Positions 8,686 to 17,424 are shown, numbered from the stretch's first letter. The stretch: 58,213 nt of DNA from Bradyrhizobium sp. BR 10289 (GCF_019455385.1 NZ_JACOFR010000038.1:1-58213); one strand, 5' to 3'. Numbers and translations: made by a program. Notes: a model not told the origin generated them from the sequence alone.

Positions 8686-9423
8686 ATGGTTAATTCGCCT
8701 CAAAACCCCCGCCAACAGCTCGATTTGACGTCGTTTTCCGCCTCCTCGGGCTCCCCGGTGGAGTGGCGGATTTCAGACGCGCCAGTGCCCTATCCGGAGG
8801 CCGTCGCCGCCATGGAGGCGCGAGTCGCGGCGATTGCGGCCGGCGAGGCGCCGGAGCTGGTCTGGCTGCTGGAACACCCCCCGCTCTACACCTCCGGCAC
8901 CTCGGGCAAGGACTCAGACCTGCTCGATCCCCGATTCCCGACCTTCGCCACCGGGCGCGGCGGACAATTGACCTATCACGGGCCGGGCCAGCGGGTGGCC
9001 TACATCATGCTCGACCTCAAGCGCCGCCGGCCGGACGTGCGGGCCTATGTCGCCAGCCTGGAGGAGCTGATCCTGAAGACGTTGGCGGCCTTCAACGTCC
9101 GCGGCGAGCGGCGCGAGGACCGGGTTGGCGTCTGGGTCAAGCGGCCCGACAAGGGACCCGACCACGAGGACAAGATCGCCGCGATCGGCGTGCGGCTGAA
9201 ACGCTGGGTCTCGTTCCACGGCATCGCCATCAATGTCGAGCCGGAGCTGGAGCACTTTGCCGGCATCGTGCCCTGCGGCGTCGCCGATCCCCGCTACGGG
9301 GTCACGTCACTGGTCGATCTCGGCCAGCTCGTGACCATGGCCGATGTCGACGTCGCGCTCCGGCAGGCGTTCGAGGAGCTGTTCGGGCCGACGCGCGCGC
9401 TGCTGCCGGAAGCTGCCGCCTGA
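8686..9423 (+). CDS. lipB: Octanoyl-ACP:protein octanoyltransferase
   Basis: 245 residues. LipB transfers octanoate from acyl carrier protein to the lipoyl domains of 2-oxoacid dehydrogenases and GcvH, the first step of lipoate assembly. Diagnostic stretches are RGGQLTYHGPGQ, the catalytic-lysine region KIAAIGVRLKRWVSFHG and the catalytic cysteine in IVPCGV. The N-terminus is about 25 residues longer than E. coli LipB, as is common in alphaproteobacteria. Single gene. Bases 9424-9622 downstream have no gene I can support. Confidence 0.96.
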   Translation: MVNSPQNPRQQLDLTSFSASSGSPVEWRISDAPVPYPEAVAAMEARVAAIAAGEAPELVWLLEHPPLYTSGTSGKDSDLLDPRFPTFATGRGGQLTYHGPGQRVAYIMLDLKRRRPDVRAYVASLEELILKTLAAFNVRGERREDRVGVWVKRPDKGPDHEDKIAAIGVRLKRWVSFHGIAINVEPELEHFAGIVPCGVADPRYGVTSLVDLGQLVTMADVDVALRQAFEELFGPTRALLPEAAA

Positions 9424-9622
9424 CGTTTCCTGCTGGAGTCGGATTGCGTGCGCTCTCCGCTCGTCGGGGAATCGGCTATGCTTGCGCCCGGTGCCGCCCA
9501 CGCCTCCCCCCTCCGCCGGGAAAGCAGACCTCATGCCGGGCGACTAAACCATCGGACCGACTGTTCGAGCACTGGGCATAAGGAGGGATTGCGCTTTCTG
9601 CTCGCATCAGGAGGTTCTGACG

Positions 9623-10336
9623 ATGAAACTGTCTGCACCGATCTATCATCTGAAGCGCAAGGCAAAGCGCCTGTCCCGCGAGGACAGCATTCCGCTGCAC
9701 GATGCGCTTGATCGCATCGCCGGGGCGGAAGGGTTTTCGGCCTGGAGCATGCTTGCGGCGAAAGCTGCGGCAGCGGCGCCGGCCGGCAAGCTGTTCCCGC
9801 AATTCAAGCCCGGCGATCTCGTGCTGGTCGGGGCGCGCCCGGGCCAGGGCAAGACGCTGATGAGCCTCGAGCTTGCGGTCGAGGCCATGAAGTCGGGCCA
9901 TCGCGCCGCGTTCTTCTCGCTCGAATATACGCAAAGAGATGTGTTGGAGCGCCTGCGCGCGATCGGCGTGGAGCCGGCGCAGTTCGACAGGCTGTTCGAG
10001 GTCGATTGCTCCGACGCCATCAGCGCCGATTACGTCGTCAAGCAAATGGCCGCCGCACCGCGCGGCACCGTCGTGGTGATCGACTATCTGCAACTGCTCG
10101 ACCAGAGACGCGAGAACCCCGATCTCACCGTTCAGGTGCGTGCACTGAAATCCTTCGCACGCGACAAGGGGCTGATCGTCGTCTTCATCTCGCAGATCGA
10201 CCGGTCCTACGATCCCGCGACAAAACCCTGCCCCGATCTCAGCGACGTCAGGCTGCCGAACCCGCTGGATCTCAAACTGTTCGACAAGACGTGCTTCATC
10301 AACGACGCCGAGGTGCAGTTCCGCGCGGCGAGCTGA
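9623..10336 (+). CDS. Stand-alone DnaB-like RecA-fold ATPase
   Basis: 237 residues. An N-terminal helical segment (about 1-48, LKRKAKRLSRE...HDALDRIAGAEGF) resembles the small helical modules fused to other alphaproteobacterial proteins. It is followed by a RecA/DnaB C-terminal fold with Walker A GARPGQGKT (70-78), the SLE motif near 103, Walker B VVVIDYLQLLD and the switch-like FISQIDR. The DnaB N-terminal domain and hexamer linker are missing and the C-terminus is short, so replication helicase activity is unlikely. Strong AGGAGG ribosome site 9 bases upstream. Function unknown. Confidence 0.8.
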   Translation: MKLSAPIYHLKRKAKRLSREDSIPLHDALDRIAGAEGFSAWSMLAAKAAAAAPAGKLFPQFKPGDLVLVGARPGQGKTLMSLELAVEAMKSGHRAAFFSLEYTQRDVLERLRAIGVEPAQFDRLFEVDCSDAISADYVVKQMAAAPRGTVVVIDYLQLLDQRRENPDLTVQVRALKSFARDKGLIVVFISQIDRSYDPATKPCPDLSDVRLPNPLDLKLFDKTCFINDAEVQFRAAS

Positions 10337-10342
10337 TGGCGT

Positions 10343-10380
10343 CAGGCCGCGGGTGAGTTGGCTTACCCGCGGCCTGCTTT
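10343..10380. terminator. Hairpin terminator between convergent genes
   Basis: A 12-base stem, CAGGCCGCGGGT with ACCCGCGGCCTG, and a short loop, followed by CTTTCT. It lies between the ends of the rightward ATPase gene and the leftward tautomerase gene and could serve both. Confidence 0.75.
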
Positions 10381-10381
10381 C

Positions 10382-10804
10382 TCACACCGCCTTCAGGGAC
10401 ACCTCGAGCTTGCCGGCGATGTAGCGGCGCTCCTGGGTCAGGCCGCCAAAGCCATAGGCATCGCCCTTGACCTCATCGACGTGCAGATAAGTCTCGGGAT
10501 GCAGCGGTCCCAAAATCTCGGCCATGCGCTTGAACATCGCGGCGAGATAGGCCGCCTTCTCGTCCTTGGTGTTGGTGCCTTCGGTGACGTGGATGTCGAT
10601 CCAGTAGCTGGCGAGCTTCTGCTCGGCGAGCGACTTGCCGCCGGCGAACCAGTCGCCGGCATCGACCGACTTGACGATGATGGCGGTCACCTTCGGATCC
10701 TTGTGCAGGATCTCGGCGGTAAGTTCGGACACGGCGCTCGCAATCTCGGCCTTCAGCGAGGGCGACTGGCGGGAGCTGGTATAGGACACGGTGATCAGGG
10801 GCAT
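10382..10804 (-). CDS. 4-oxalocrotonate tautomerase family protein
   Basis: 140 residues. The start at 10804 gives Met-Pro-Leu-Ile-Thr-Val. Removal of Met exposes the Pro1 that acts as catalytic base in this superfamily. GAGGAG sits 7 bases upstream of this ATG, which decides it over an ATG six codons earlier. The length is about double the 62-residue 4-OT monomer, matching the longer two-unit tautomerases. Substrate unknown. Divergent from a LysR regulator across a 111-base gap that contains a clear dyad. Confidence 0.85.
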   Translation of the reverse strand: MPLITVSYTSSRQSPSLKAEIASAVSELTAEILHKDPKVTAIIVKSVDAGDWFAGGKSLAEQKLASYWIDIHVTEGTNTKDEKAAYLAAMFKRMAEILGPLHPETYLHVDEVKGDAYGFGGLTQERRYIAGKLEVSLKAV

Positions 10805-10875
10805 GCTCGTTCTCCTCAACATGTCGCGCGATTTGCGCGGCGTTGGCGAGAAGCTAGACGTCCAGCTGTCATTTT

Positions 10876-10913
10876 GGTATCTTATCCATATTGATATCAG
10901 TGATAAGCATACC
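10876..10913. promoter_or_regulatory. Candidate LysR operator (long dyad)
   Basis: Arms GGTATCTTATC and GATAAGCATACC are separated by 15 bases, with one extra base in the right arm. The dyad lies in the gap between the tautomerase and lysR genes, ending two bases before the lysR ATG. This fits autoregulation by the LysR protein and control of the divergent gene. The base pattern is seen; the binding is inferred. Confidence 0.55.
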
Positions 10914-10915
10914 TA

Positions 10916-11767
10916 ATGACGACCACACTCGACATCGCCACCATCAAGGCCTTCCTGTTGGTCGCCGACCTCCAGAGTTTTACCCGAACGGCCGAGGCGC
11001 TCGGCACGACGCAGGCGGCCATTAGTCTCAAGCTGCAGCGGCTGGAGACGCTGCTGGGAAAACGCCTCGTCGAGCGCTCGCCGCGCGCGGTCCGGCTCAC
11101 CGCCGACGGCGCAGGCTTCCTCGACCGCGCCCGCGCGCTGATGGCGGCGCATGACCATGCGCTGTCGGGCGAGGCATCGGCCGCGCAATCGCTGTCGCTC
11201 GGGATCTCCGATCATGCCGCCGGCCCCGAACTGGTGCCGCTGCTGGAACGGTTGCACGCGATGTCGGCGAATCTCACCCTTGCCGTCACCATTGGCTTCT
11301 CGCGCGAGATGCAGGATGCCTATGACGCGGGCGAGCTGGATGCGGTGATCGTCCGCCAGGAAGGCAGCCGCCGCGGCGGCGAGAAGCTGGCCGAGGACGA
11401 ATTCGGCTGGTTCGCATCACGACGCTTCACGTTGCCGAAAGGCGAACCGCTGCCGCTCGCCACCCTCGCCCCGCCCTGCGGCGTCCGCGCCATCGCCGTG
11501 CGCGCGCTGGACAAGGCCGGTATCGCCTGGCGCGAACGCTTTGTCGGCGGCGGCGTCACGGCGGTTGTCGCGGCCGCGTTGGCCGGGCTCGCGATCGCGC
11601 CGCTGGCACGGCGGATCGCGCCGCCCGGGCTCTTCGATATCGGAGCGACGCACAAGCTGCCGAAACTCGGCAGCTCGAAGGTGATACTGCACTCGAAGGT
11701 CAGCGATCCCGCCAAGCTTGCGGCGCTCCGCGCGGTGGCGGCGACGTTCCGAAGCGCCGCCGCCTGA
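10916..11767 (+). CDS. LysR family transcriptional regulator
   Basis: 283 residues. Winged HTH at 1-60 (TIKAFLLVADLQSFTRTAEALGTTQAAISLKLQRLE) and a LysR substrate-binding domain from about 85. The effector domain is slightly short. The gene has no Shine-Dalgarno visible and its start lies directly beside the dyad at 10876-10913. Likely target is the divergent tautomerase gene. Confidence 0.9.
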   Translation: MTTTLDIATIKAFLLVADLQSFTRTAEALGTTQAAISLKLQRLETLLGKRLVERSPRAVRLTADGAGFLDRARALMAAHDHALSGEASAAQSLSLGISDHAAGPELVPLLERLHAMSANLTLAVTIGFSREMQDAYDAGELDAVIVRQEGSRRGGEKLAEDEFGWFASRRFTLPKGEPLPLATLAPPCGVRAIAVRALDKAGIAWRERFVGGGVTAVVAAALAGLAIAPLARRIAPPGLFDIGATHKLPKLGSSKVILHSKVSDPAKLAALRAVAATFRSAAA

Positions 11768-11771
11768 AGTC

Positions 11772-13208
11772 CTACAAAATCGCCTCGAACGCGCTGCGCA
11801 GCGTCTCGTGGCGGAACACAAAGCCGCGGCTCAGCGCCTTGTTCGGCAGCACGCGCTGGCCGCCCAACAAAAGCTCGTCGGCAAAGCCGCCGCCGATCCG
11901 ACGCAAGAGGCCGCCGGGAATGCGAAACAGGGTGGGCCGATGCAGACGGCGGCCGAGCTCTTCGGTGAATTTTGCGTTGGTGACGGGGATCGGCGCGGTG
12001 GCATTGACGGGACCGGCGAGATCGGGCGTCGCCATCACATAGGCGATCAACCGAATGAGATCGTCGCGCTCGATCCAGGACATCCACTGCCGCCCGGTGC
12101 CGAGCGGACCGCCGAGGCCGAACTCGAACGGGGTCAGCATCCGGGTGATGAAGCCGCCTTCGGTGCCGAGCACGAGGCCGATGCGCAAGTTCACCACGCG
12201 CACGCCAAGCTCCTCCGCCGGCCGCGCCGCGGTCTCCCAGGCCGCGCACAGTTCGTGGCTGAAGCAGGCATGCGACTTCGCCGACTCCGTCAGCACCTGG
12301 TCGGCCCACAATCCGTACCAGCCGATCGCCGAGCCGCTGACGAGCACCTCGGGCTTGCGATCGAGTCGCGCGATCAGCTTGACGACCTCATTGGTCATGT
12401 CGACGCGCGAGCCGATGATTTTTGCGCGCTTCGCCTCGGTCCACAGACCGTTGCCGATCGGCTCGCCCGCGAGATTGACGATGGCATCGATATGCGTGTC
12501 CGCGGCGAGCTGATCGAGACTGGTGATCAGCGTCACCGGCGGCGGCAGCATCTCGGCCCTGGCGGGATTGCGGATCAGCGCGATGACGTGATGCCCCGCC
12601 CCGCCAAGGCTTGCCGCAAGGCGGCTGCCGATGAAGCCGGTGGCGCCGGTGATCAGCACCGTCTTGCGTCCGGGAAGCTTTTCGACCAGTCCTTTCGCAG
12701 GAACGCTTCGCATGCGGCCAAGCCGGCGCATGGCCGCAAAATCCCGGACGCCGCAGAGCGAGGCGCCAACCGCGCAGGCGGTCGCGGCGATGCTGAGCAG
12801 GCCCTGATACACGACGCTCACGCCGAAGGGCTGCATCGCCCAGTCAACCAGCACCGGAAGCAGCAGCACCAGGATGGCGCCGTAGTTGATCGCGAGCAGC
12901 GTGTGGTTGATGCGCTCGCTCGGCGGCAGTTTTCGGCTCAGATCCTCCTCGACGAAATCCATCAGCGTGATCACGATCTCCGCGACCAGAACCGCGACGA
13001 TCAGCAACGCCAGCACGCCATGGACCTCGAGCCAGCCGAGCAGCAGGAACAACAGCGCATAGAGCATGTTGCGGATGCCGTGCAGCTTCAGCTCGAAGCG
13101 CTGCGACGGACGCCAGGCCAGGCGCTCGGTGAACTCGTGATGATAGAAGGTGTCGAACACACCCATCACGATCTGGATGGCGATGAGCGTCCACAACAGC
13201 GGGGTCAT
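11772..13208 (-). CDS. Membrane-fused SDR epimerase (TIGR01777/DUF1731 family)
   Basis: 478 residues in two parts. The first (about 1-150) is hydrophobic with four probable membrane helices and a DoxX-like appearance (TPLLWTLIAIQIVMG, FYHHEFTERLAW). The second (about 165-478) is an extended SDR with VLITGATGFIGSRL nucleotide-binding motif and the DUF1731 C-terminus. The SDR half belongs to the TIGR01777 epimerase-like group, for which no reaction is established. Its start overlaps the stop of the upstream DUF4166 gene by 4 bases (ATGA), indicating translational coupling in a gbsR-led operon. Confidence 0.88.
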   Translation of the reverse strand: MTPLLWTLIAIQIVMGVFDTFYHHEFTERLAWRPSQRFELKLHGIRNMLYALLFLLLGWLEVHGVLALLIVAVLVAEIVITLMDFVEEDLSRKLPPSERINHTLLAINYGAILVLLLPVLVDWAMQPFGVSVVYQGLLSIAATACAVGASLCGVRDFAAMRRLGRMRSVPAKGLVEKLPGRKTVLITGATGFIGSRLAASLGGAGHHVIALIRNPARAEMLPPPVTLITSLDQLAADTHIDAIVNLAGEPIGNGLWTEAKRAKIIGSRVDMTNEVVKLIARLDRKPEVLVSGSAIGWYGLWADQVLTESAKSHACFSHELCAAWETAARPAEELGVRVVNLRIGLVLGTEGGFITRMLTPFEFGLGGPLGTGRQWMSWIERDDLIRLIAYVMATPDLAGPVNATAPIPVTNAKFTEELGRRLHRPTLFRIPGGLLRRIGGGFADELLLGGQRVLPNKALSRGFVFRHETLRSAFEAIL

Positions 13209-13870
13209 GATATGGCCTCCCTGAACAATGCGGACTGGTGGATCAGCGCGCCGTAACGCGGATGAATGACGTCGAGGGTGAAGCGGAAAGCGCCCTCGCC
13301 GAGATCGCGATGCGTCACCGTGAGATCGCCGGGCGTGAGCCATTGCGGCAGCGGGATCCAGAGCCGCCCGAGCTGCAGGCCATAGCCGGCGCTCCGGAAG
13401 GTCAGCGCCTCGCCTTCGACCGCGATGCGCAGCGCCATGGAGACGCCGAAGCCGACATACTCTTCGAGCCCGGTCGGGCCGGCGAAGCGTTTTGCCGAAT
13501 GGATCACCTGCGGAAAGCCGCGCTTGCGCGCGCAGATGCGGGTCCAGGTCTGGCCGCCGGTGGCGCCGTCCTCGGTGACGGTCACGATCATGGGCACGCC
13601 GGTGTCGCGCCCCGTGGGCAGCGGGCCGCCGATCAGGCGCGCGGCCTGCGCGAACCACCAGCCGATGTCGCTGAAGGCGACCTCGTCGACAATGCCGACA
13701 TAGACGACGCTGTCGCCGTCGGCGACGCGTTTTGAAAAGCGCCGCCAGGTCGCGAGCGGCAGCCGGCCCCAATCCTCGTCCGACAGGAGCGAACGGAAGC
13801 GGCGGTCGTCGAGGAGTTTGATGTGAGCGGAGGGAGTTACGCTTGAGCCTGATAATCGAGCCGACGTCAT
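13205..13870 (-). CDS. DUF4166 domain protein
   Basis: 221 residues with the pattern of DUF4166 (VTEDGATGGQTWTRI, FGPT-like FAGPTGLEEYVGFG, GLQLGRLWIPLPQWLTPG). The start at 13870 has a near-perfect AAGGAGG 7 bases upstream, deciding it over an in-frame upstream ATG inside the neighbouring gene. No signal peptide. In many bacteria this domain is fused to or sits beside TIGR01777 SDR proteins, as here. Function unknown. Confidence 0.85.
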   Translation of the reverse strand: MTSARLSGSSVTPSAHIKLLDDRRFRSLLSDEDWGRLPLATWRRFSKRVADGDSVVYVGIVDEVAFSDIGWWFAQAARLIGGPLPTGRDTGVPMIVTVTEDGATGGQTWTRICARKRGFPQVIHSAKRFAGPTGLEEYVGFGVSMALRIAVEGEALTFRSAGYGLQLGRLWIPLPQWLTPGDLTVTHRDLGEGAFRFTLDVIHPRYGALIHQSALFREAIS

Positions 13871-13886
13871 CACACCCTCCTTGATA

Positions 13887-14444
13887 CTATTTGGCTTTGC
13901 CGAGCGGCAGCAGATTGGCGATCTTCTCGCCAAGCCGCATCAAGGCGACCAGCCGCGGCCGGGGCACTTTCAGCATCTGCATGAACCAGTGGTCGGCGAG
14001 CTCGGTGAAGGCGAGCATCTCCTTCAGCCGTTTGCTCGCGACCGGATTGATGGTGGGATCCTCGGCTGCATCGGACACGCAGGCCCGCAGCGCCGCGATC
14101 GCGGGGTCGAGCTCCCGCTCCTTGCGCCGCGCCGCGATGCGGGCCGCAACCTCCCAGATGTCGGTCTCGGCCTCGAAATGATCGCGGCGGTCGCCGAGGA
14201 TCGGCACCCGCCGGATCAAATTCCAGGCGAGCAGCTCCTTGATCGAGTTGGAGACGTTGGAGCGCGCCATGCCGAGCGTGTCGGCGATGTCCTCAGCGGT
14301 CATCGGCGCCTCGGCGAGATAGAGCAGCCCGTGGATCTGGCTGACCGAGCGGTTGACGCCCCACTGATCGCCCATGTCGCCCCAATGCAGGATGAAGCGC
14401 TCGACGGCGGCGGGGAGTTTCTTTTTTCCGGTTATTTCTGTCAT
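13887..14444 (-). CDS. GbsR/MarR family transcriptional regulator
   Basis: 185 residues. Winged HTH (about 30-95: SQIHGLLYLAEAPMTAEDIADTLGMARSNVSNSIKELLAW) of the GbsR branch of MarR, followed by a helical dimer region. First gene of a three-gene operon with the DUF4166 and SDR genes; the gap to the next start is 16 bases. No ribosome-binding site precedes the ATG and a perfect palindrome covers it, so the transcript may be leaderless and autoregulated. Confidence 0.9.
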   Translation of the reverse strand: MTEITGKKKLPAAVERFILHWGDMGDQWGVNRSVSQIHGLLYLAEAPMTAEDIADTLGMARSNVSNSIKELLAWNLIRRVPILGDRRDHFEAETDIWEVAARIAARRKERELDPAIAALRACVSDAAEDPTINPVASKRLKEMLAFTELADHWFMQMLKVPRPRLVALMRLGEKIANLLPLGKAK

Positions 14445-14479
14445 AACAGAAATGTCTGACGGAAGCGACTACTTGTCAA
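14434..14479 (-). promoter_or_regulatory. gbsR promoter and start-codon palindrome
   Basis: ATTTCTGT-CATA-ACAGAAAT (14434-14453) is a perfect 8+8 palindrome whose centre contains the gbsR start codon. On the minus strand TTGACA (14479-14474) is a good -35. An 18-base spacer leads to a weak -10 near 14455-14450, which would place transcription start at or next to the ATG. Promoter assignment is an inference from spacing. Confidence 0.55.
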
Positions 14480-14596
14480 GCGCCGACACGCTCGCGTTCC
14501 TGCATACCCTCCGCCGCACTTGCCTAAAATTCTCACAGCGAGAGGGAACCAAATGCCCTGCTGAGCGTTTGCACCGGTTCAGGCAGGATCGTGGGA

Positions 14597-16117
14597 ATGG
14601 TTAAAAAGTTCAGTCAGCAGAGAGACTTGTTCGAGAGTGAACGGAGTTTCCGGCTGTTGGTTGAAGGCGTTGCGGACTACGCACTCTACATGCTCGATCC
14701 AAACGGGATCATTACCAGCTGGAACATCGGCGGCGAACGCATCAAGGGCTATTCACCCGAAGAGATTCTCGGCCAGCATTTCTCCCGCTTCTACACCGAG
14801 ACTGACCGCGCCAACGGCAAGCCCGTGCGCGCCCTCGGGATCGCGCGCGAGCAGGGCCGCTACGAGGAGGAAGGCTGGCGCGTCCGCAAGGACGGTACCT
14901 TCTTTTGGGCCAGCGTGGTGATCGATCCGATCTACGAGGACGGCAAGCTGGTCGGCTTCGCCAAGATCACGCGCGACATCACCGAGCGACGCAACGCCCA
15001 GCTCAAGCTCGAGGCGATGCAGCGGCAACTCGCCGAATCGCAGAAATTCGACGCGCTCGGCCAACTCACCGGCGGCGTCGCCCACGACTTCAACAATTTG
15101 CTGATGATCATCAGCGGCAGCCTGCACATCATGAAGCGCGGCACGGAGGACGATGCCAGATTCCAGCGGGCGGTCTCGGCGATCGAGACCGCGACCAAGC
15201 GCGGCGCAGCGCTGACCAACCAGCTCCTCTCCTTCGCGCGGCGACAGAGCGTCAACCCGCAGGCGATTGATCTCGCCGAACGCATCGCGGCGATTCGCGA
15301 AGTGCTCGATGCCGGCATTGGCAGCACCGTCCGCCTCACGCTCGACATCGACCACGAGGTCTGGCCGATCAGGGCCGACGTCTCCGAGCTCGAGACCGCG
15401 CTGCTCAATCTCGTCATCAATGCCCGCGACGCGATGCCCGACGGCGGCACGGTGACGATCAGAGCCCGCAACGTCGTGCTGGACGACACCACCCTCGCCG
15501 GCGAGTTCGTGGCGATCGACGTCGCCGACACCGGGCTTGGCATTCCCGCCGATGTCGTCGACAAGATCTTCGAGCCGTTCTTCACCACCAAGCCGATCGG
15601 CAAGGGCACCGGCCTCGGCCTGTCCCAGGTGCACGGCTTCGCGCACCAGGCCGGCGGCACGGTGAAGGTCGCAAGCGAGCTCGGCAAGGGCACGATTTTC
15701 ACCATCCTGCTGCCGCGCTGCACGGACGCACCGGTGCGGGATACAGTGGAGCCGGTGCCGTTCCGCGGCAGCGGGACCGTGCTGCTGGTCGAGGACAATC
15801 CTGACGTTGCCATCGTCAGCATCGGCCTCCTCGAGCAGCTCGGGTATCGGGTACGCCGCGTTCCCGACGCCGAATCCGCCCTGCGCGAGCTCGAGCACAA
15901 TGGCGTCGACTTCGTGTTCTCGGATATCGTGATGCCCGGCAAGATGGACGGCCTCACCCTCGCCCATCACCTCCGCCAGAGCCACCCCGGCCTGCCGATC
16001 CTGCTCGCCACCGGCTATAGCGAAGTCGCCGCCGGCGTGCGCGGCGATTTCCCGATCCTGCGCAAGCCTTACGAGATCCACGAGCTGAGCGAGGCGATCT
16101 CCAAATTGCCGCGGTGA
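14597..16117 (+). CDS. PAS-domain hybrid histidine kinase/response receiver
   Basis: 506 residues, cytoplasmic (no membrane segment). PAS domain about 15-130 (YALYMLDPNGIITSWN, GYSPEEILG). HisKA follows with the phospho-acceptor His163 in LTGGVAHDFNNLL, then HATPase_c (NLVINARDAMPDGG, ADTGLGIP, GTGLGLSQVHG), then a C-terminal receiver (VLLVEDNPDV, Asp in FSDIVMPG, Lys in RKPYE). This is the compact FixL-like soluble sensor layout, but the PAS shows no obvious haem-binding histidine signature. Output must pass to another protein because no DNA-binding or enzymatic domain is present. GTG at 14591 is an alternative start. Confidence 0.93.
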   Translation: MVKKFSQQRDLFESERSFRLLVEGVADYALYMLDPNGIITSWNIGGERIKGYSPEEILGQHFSRFYTETDRANGKPVRALGIAREQGRYEEEGWRVRKDGTFFWASVVIDPIYEDGKLVGFAKITRDITERRNAQLKLEAMQRQLAESQKFDALGQLTGGVAHDFNNLLMIISGSLHIMKRGTEDDARFQRAVSAIETATKRGAALTNQLLSFARRQSVNPQAIDLAERIAAIREVLDAGIGSTVRLTLDIDHEVWPIRADVSELETALLNLVINARDAMPDGGTVTIRARNVVLDDTTLAGEFVAIDVADTGLGIPADVVDKIFEPFFTTKPIGKGTGLGLSQVHGFAHQAGGTVKVASELGKGTIFTILLPRCTDAPVRDTVEPVPFRGSGTVLLVEDNPDVAIVSIGLLEQLGYRVRRVPDAESALRELEHNGVDFVFSDIVMPGKMDGLTLAHHLRQSHPGLPILLATGYSEVAAGVRGDFPILRKPYEIHELSEAISKLPR

Positions 16118-16186
16118 GCTTTCTTCTTCGCCTCCCCCCGCCAGCGGGGCGAGGGAGCGCACCGACCGCGGGGCGAGAAAGCGCAC

Positions 16187-16486
16187 CTACACCGTCGGCA
16201 ACACCGAAAACGCTTCCCCTGGCTTGCGCAAATCCAGCTCATCCACGCTCGCCGTCTCGCTCGTCACGCTGTCGACGCGCGCGGACGGCGGACCGTGGCG
16301 GCAGAGCGCAACCATGTCGGCGACATGTTTCGGCGTGCCCGCAAACAGCGCTTCGACGCTGCCGTCACGGCGGTTGCGAACCCAGCCTTCGAGACCGCAG
16401 GTGCCGGCGGTATGCTCCACCCAGGCCCGATAGCCAACGCCCTGCACGCGCCCGCGGATCATGACCTGGAGGATCGCCCGGCTCAT
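16187..16486 (-). CDS. acyP: Acylphosphatase
   Basis: 99 residues, the usual family length. It hydrolyses carboxyl-phosphate bonds of acyl phosphates. The signature GRVQGVGYRAWV contains the catalytic Arg; GWVRNRRDGSVEA contains the catalytic Asn. Its start overlaps the stop of the upstream PEP-mutase-family gene by 4 bases, so the two are translated as a unit. The C-terminus runs a little past the usual end of the fold. Confidence 0.95.
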   Translation of the reverse strand: MSRAILQVMIRGRVQGVGYRAWVEHTAGTCGLEGWVRNRRDGSVEALFAGTPKHVADMVALCRHGPPSARVDSVTSETASVDELDLRKPGEAFSVLPTV

Positions 16487-17349
16487 TTCTTCAGTCCGAG
16501 AAAATCGGCGCTGCGCGCTTTGGTTTCGGCCTCGCGCATGACGCGATTGGTCAGCTCCGCCGATGGCAATCCCTTGAGCGCCTTCGGCGGCGTGCCCTCG
16601 CGCAACGCCTTCTGGACGTCGTAGACCGCCTGCGTCGCAGCCGCGATCGGCGCATGGCCCTGGAGCGCGATGCGCACGCGCTGGCTGGCGAGATAATCGA
16701 GTGCGCTCAGATCCTCCGGAGCGCCGCCGAGCACGATCGGAAGATGCGTGGCGGAAACGATCGCCTCCAGCTCGGCGCGCGACTTGATGCCGGTGAAGAA
16801 CAGCGCATCGACGCCGGTCGCCTCATAAGCCCTGGCGCGGCTGATGGCGTCCTCGAGCGAGGTGATCGAGGCTGCGCCCGTGCGGCCCATGATGACCAGC
16901 GAGGGATCGCCGCGGCCGTCGAGCGCCGCCTTCATCTTGCCGACGCCCTCCTCCAGCGAAATCAGCTGCGGCTTGGCTTCGCCGAACGCAGCCGGCAGCA
17001 GCGTATCCTCGATGGTGAGGCCGGCGGCGCCCGCGGTCTCCAGCTCCTGCACGGTGCGGCGCACGTTGAGCGCGTTGCCATAGCCGTGGTCGGCGTCGAC
17101 CAGCACCGGCAAGCTTGAGGCGCGCGACATCCGCCGCATCTGCTCGGCCAGCTCCGTGAGCGTGATCAGGGTGATGTCGGGGTCGCCGAGCACCGCGAGC
17201 GAGGCGACCGAGCCGCCGAACATGCCGAGGGGGAAGCCGAGATCCTCGGCGATGCGGACCGAAATGGCGTCGTAGACCGAACCCGGATGGACGCAATTTG
17301 CGCCCGACAGAATGAAGCGCAGTTTCTCGCGGCGGGAACGAAAGGCCAT
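16483..17349 (-). CDS. Isocitrate lyase/PEP mutase superfamily enzyme, oxaloacetate decarboxylase-like
   Basis: 288 residues forming a TIM barrel of the ICL/PEP-mutase superfamily. Visible are the VDADHGYGNALN loop with metal-binding Asp, the TIEDTLLP segment and the MGRTGA segment. The usual KKCGH-type lyase loop is absent, which points to the oxaloacetate decarboxylase/PA4872-like branch rather than methylisocitrate lyase. GAGAGGG stands 8 bases before the ATG at 17349. Operonic with acyP. The reaction assignment is by family resemblance only. Confidence 0.82.
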   Translation of the reverse strand: MAFRSRREKLRFILSGANCVHPGSVYDAISVRIAEDLGFPLGMFGGSVASLAVLGDPDITLITLTELAEQMRRMSRASSLPVLVDADHGYGNALNVRRTVQELETAGAAGLTIEDTLLPAAFGEAKPQLISLEEGVGKMKAALDGRGDPSLVIMGRTGAASITSLEDAISRARAYEATGVDALFFTGIKSRAELEAIVSATHLPIVLGGAPEDLSALDYLASQRVRIALQGHAPIAAATQAVYDVQKALREGTPPKALKGLPSAELTNRVMREAETKARSADFLGLKK

Positions 17350-17424
17350 GTGCCCTCTCAATTGTTGCGACGCAGCCGCAGCATACTCGGTCATTGCGAG
17401 CGACGGAAATATGGCACCCTCGTG

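Noticed and set aside
16118..16186. Short CCCCGC/GCGGGG hairpin after the first hybrid kinase
   Set aside because: Stem is short and lacks a T-run; not strong enough to list as a terminator.
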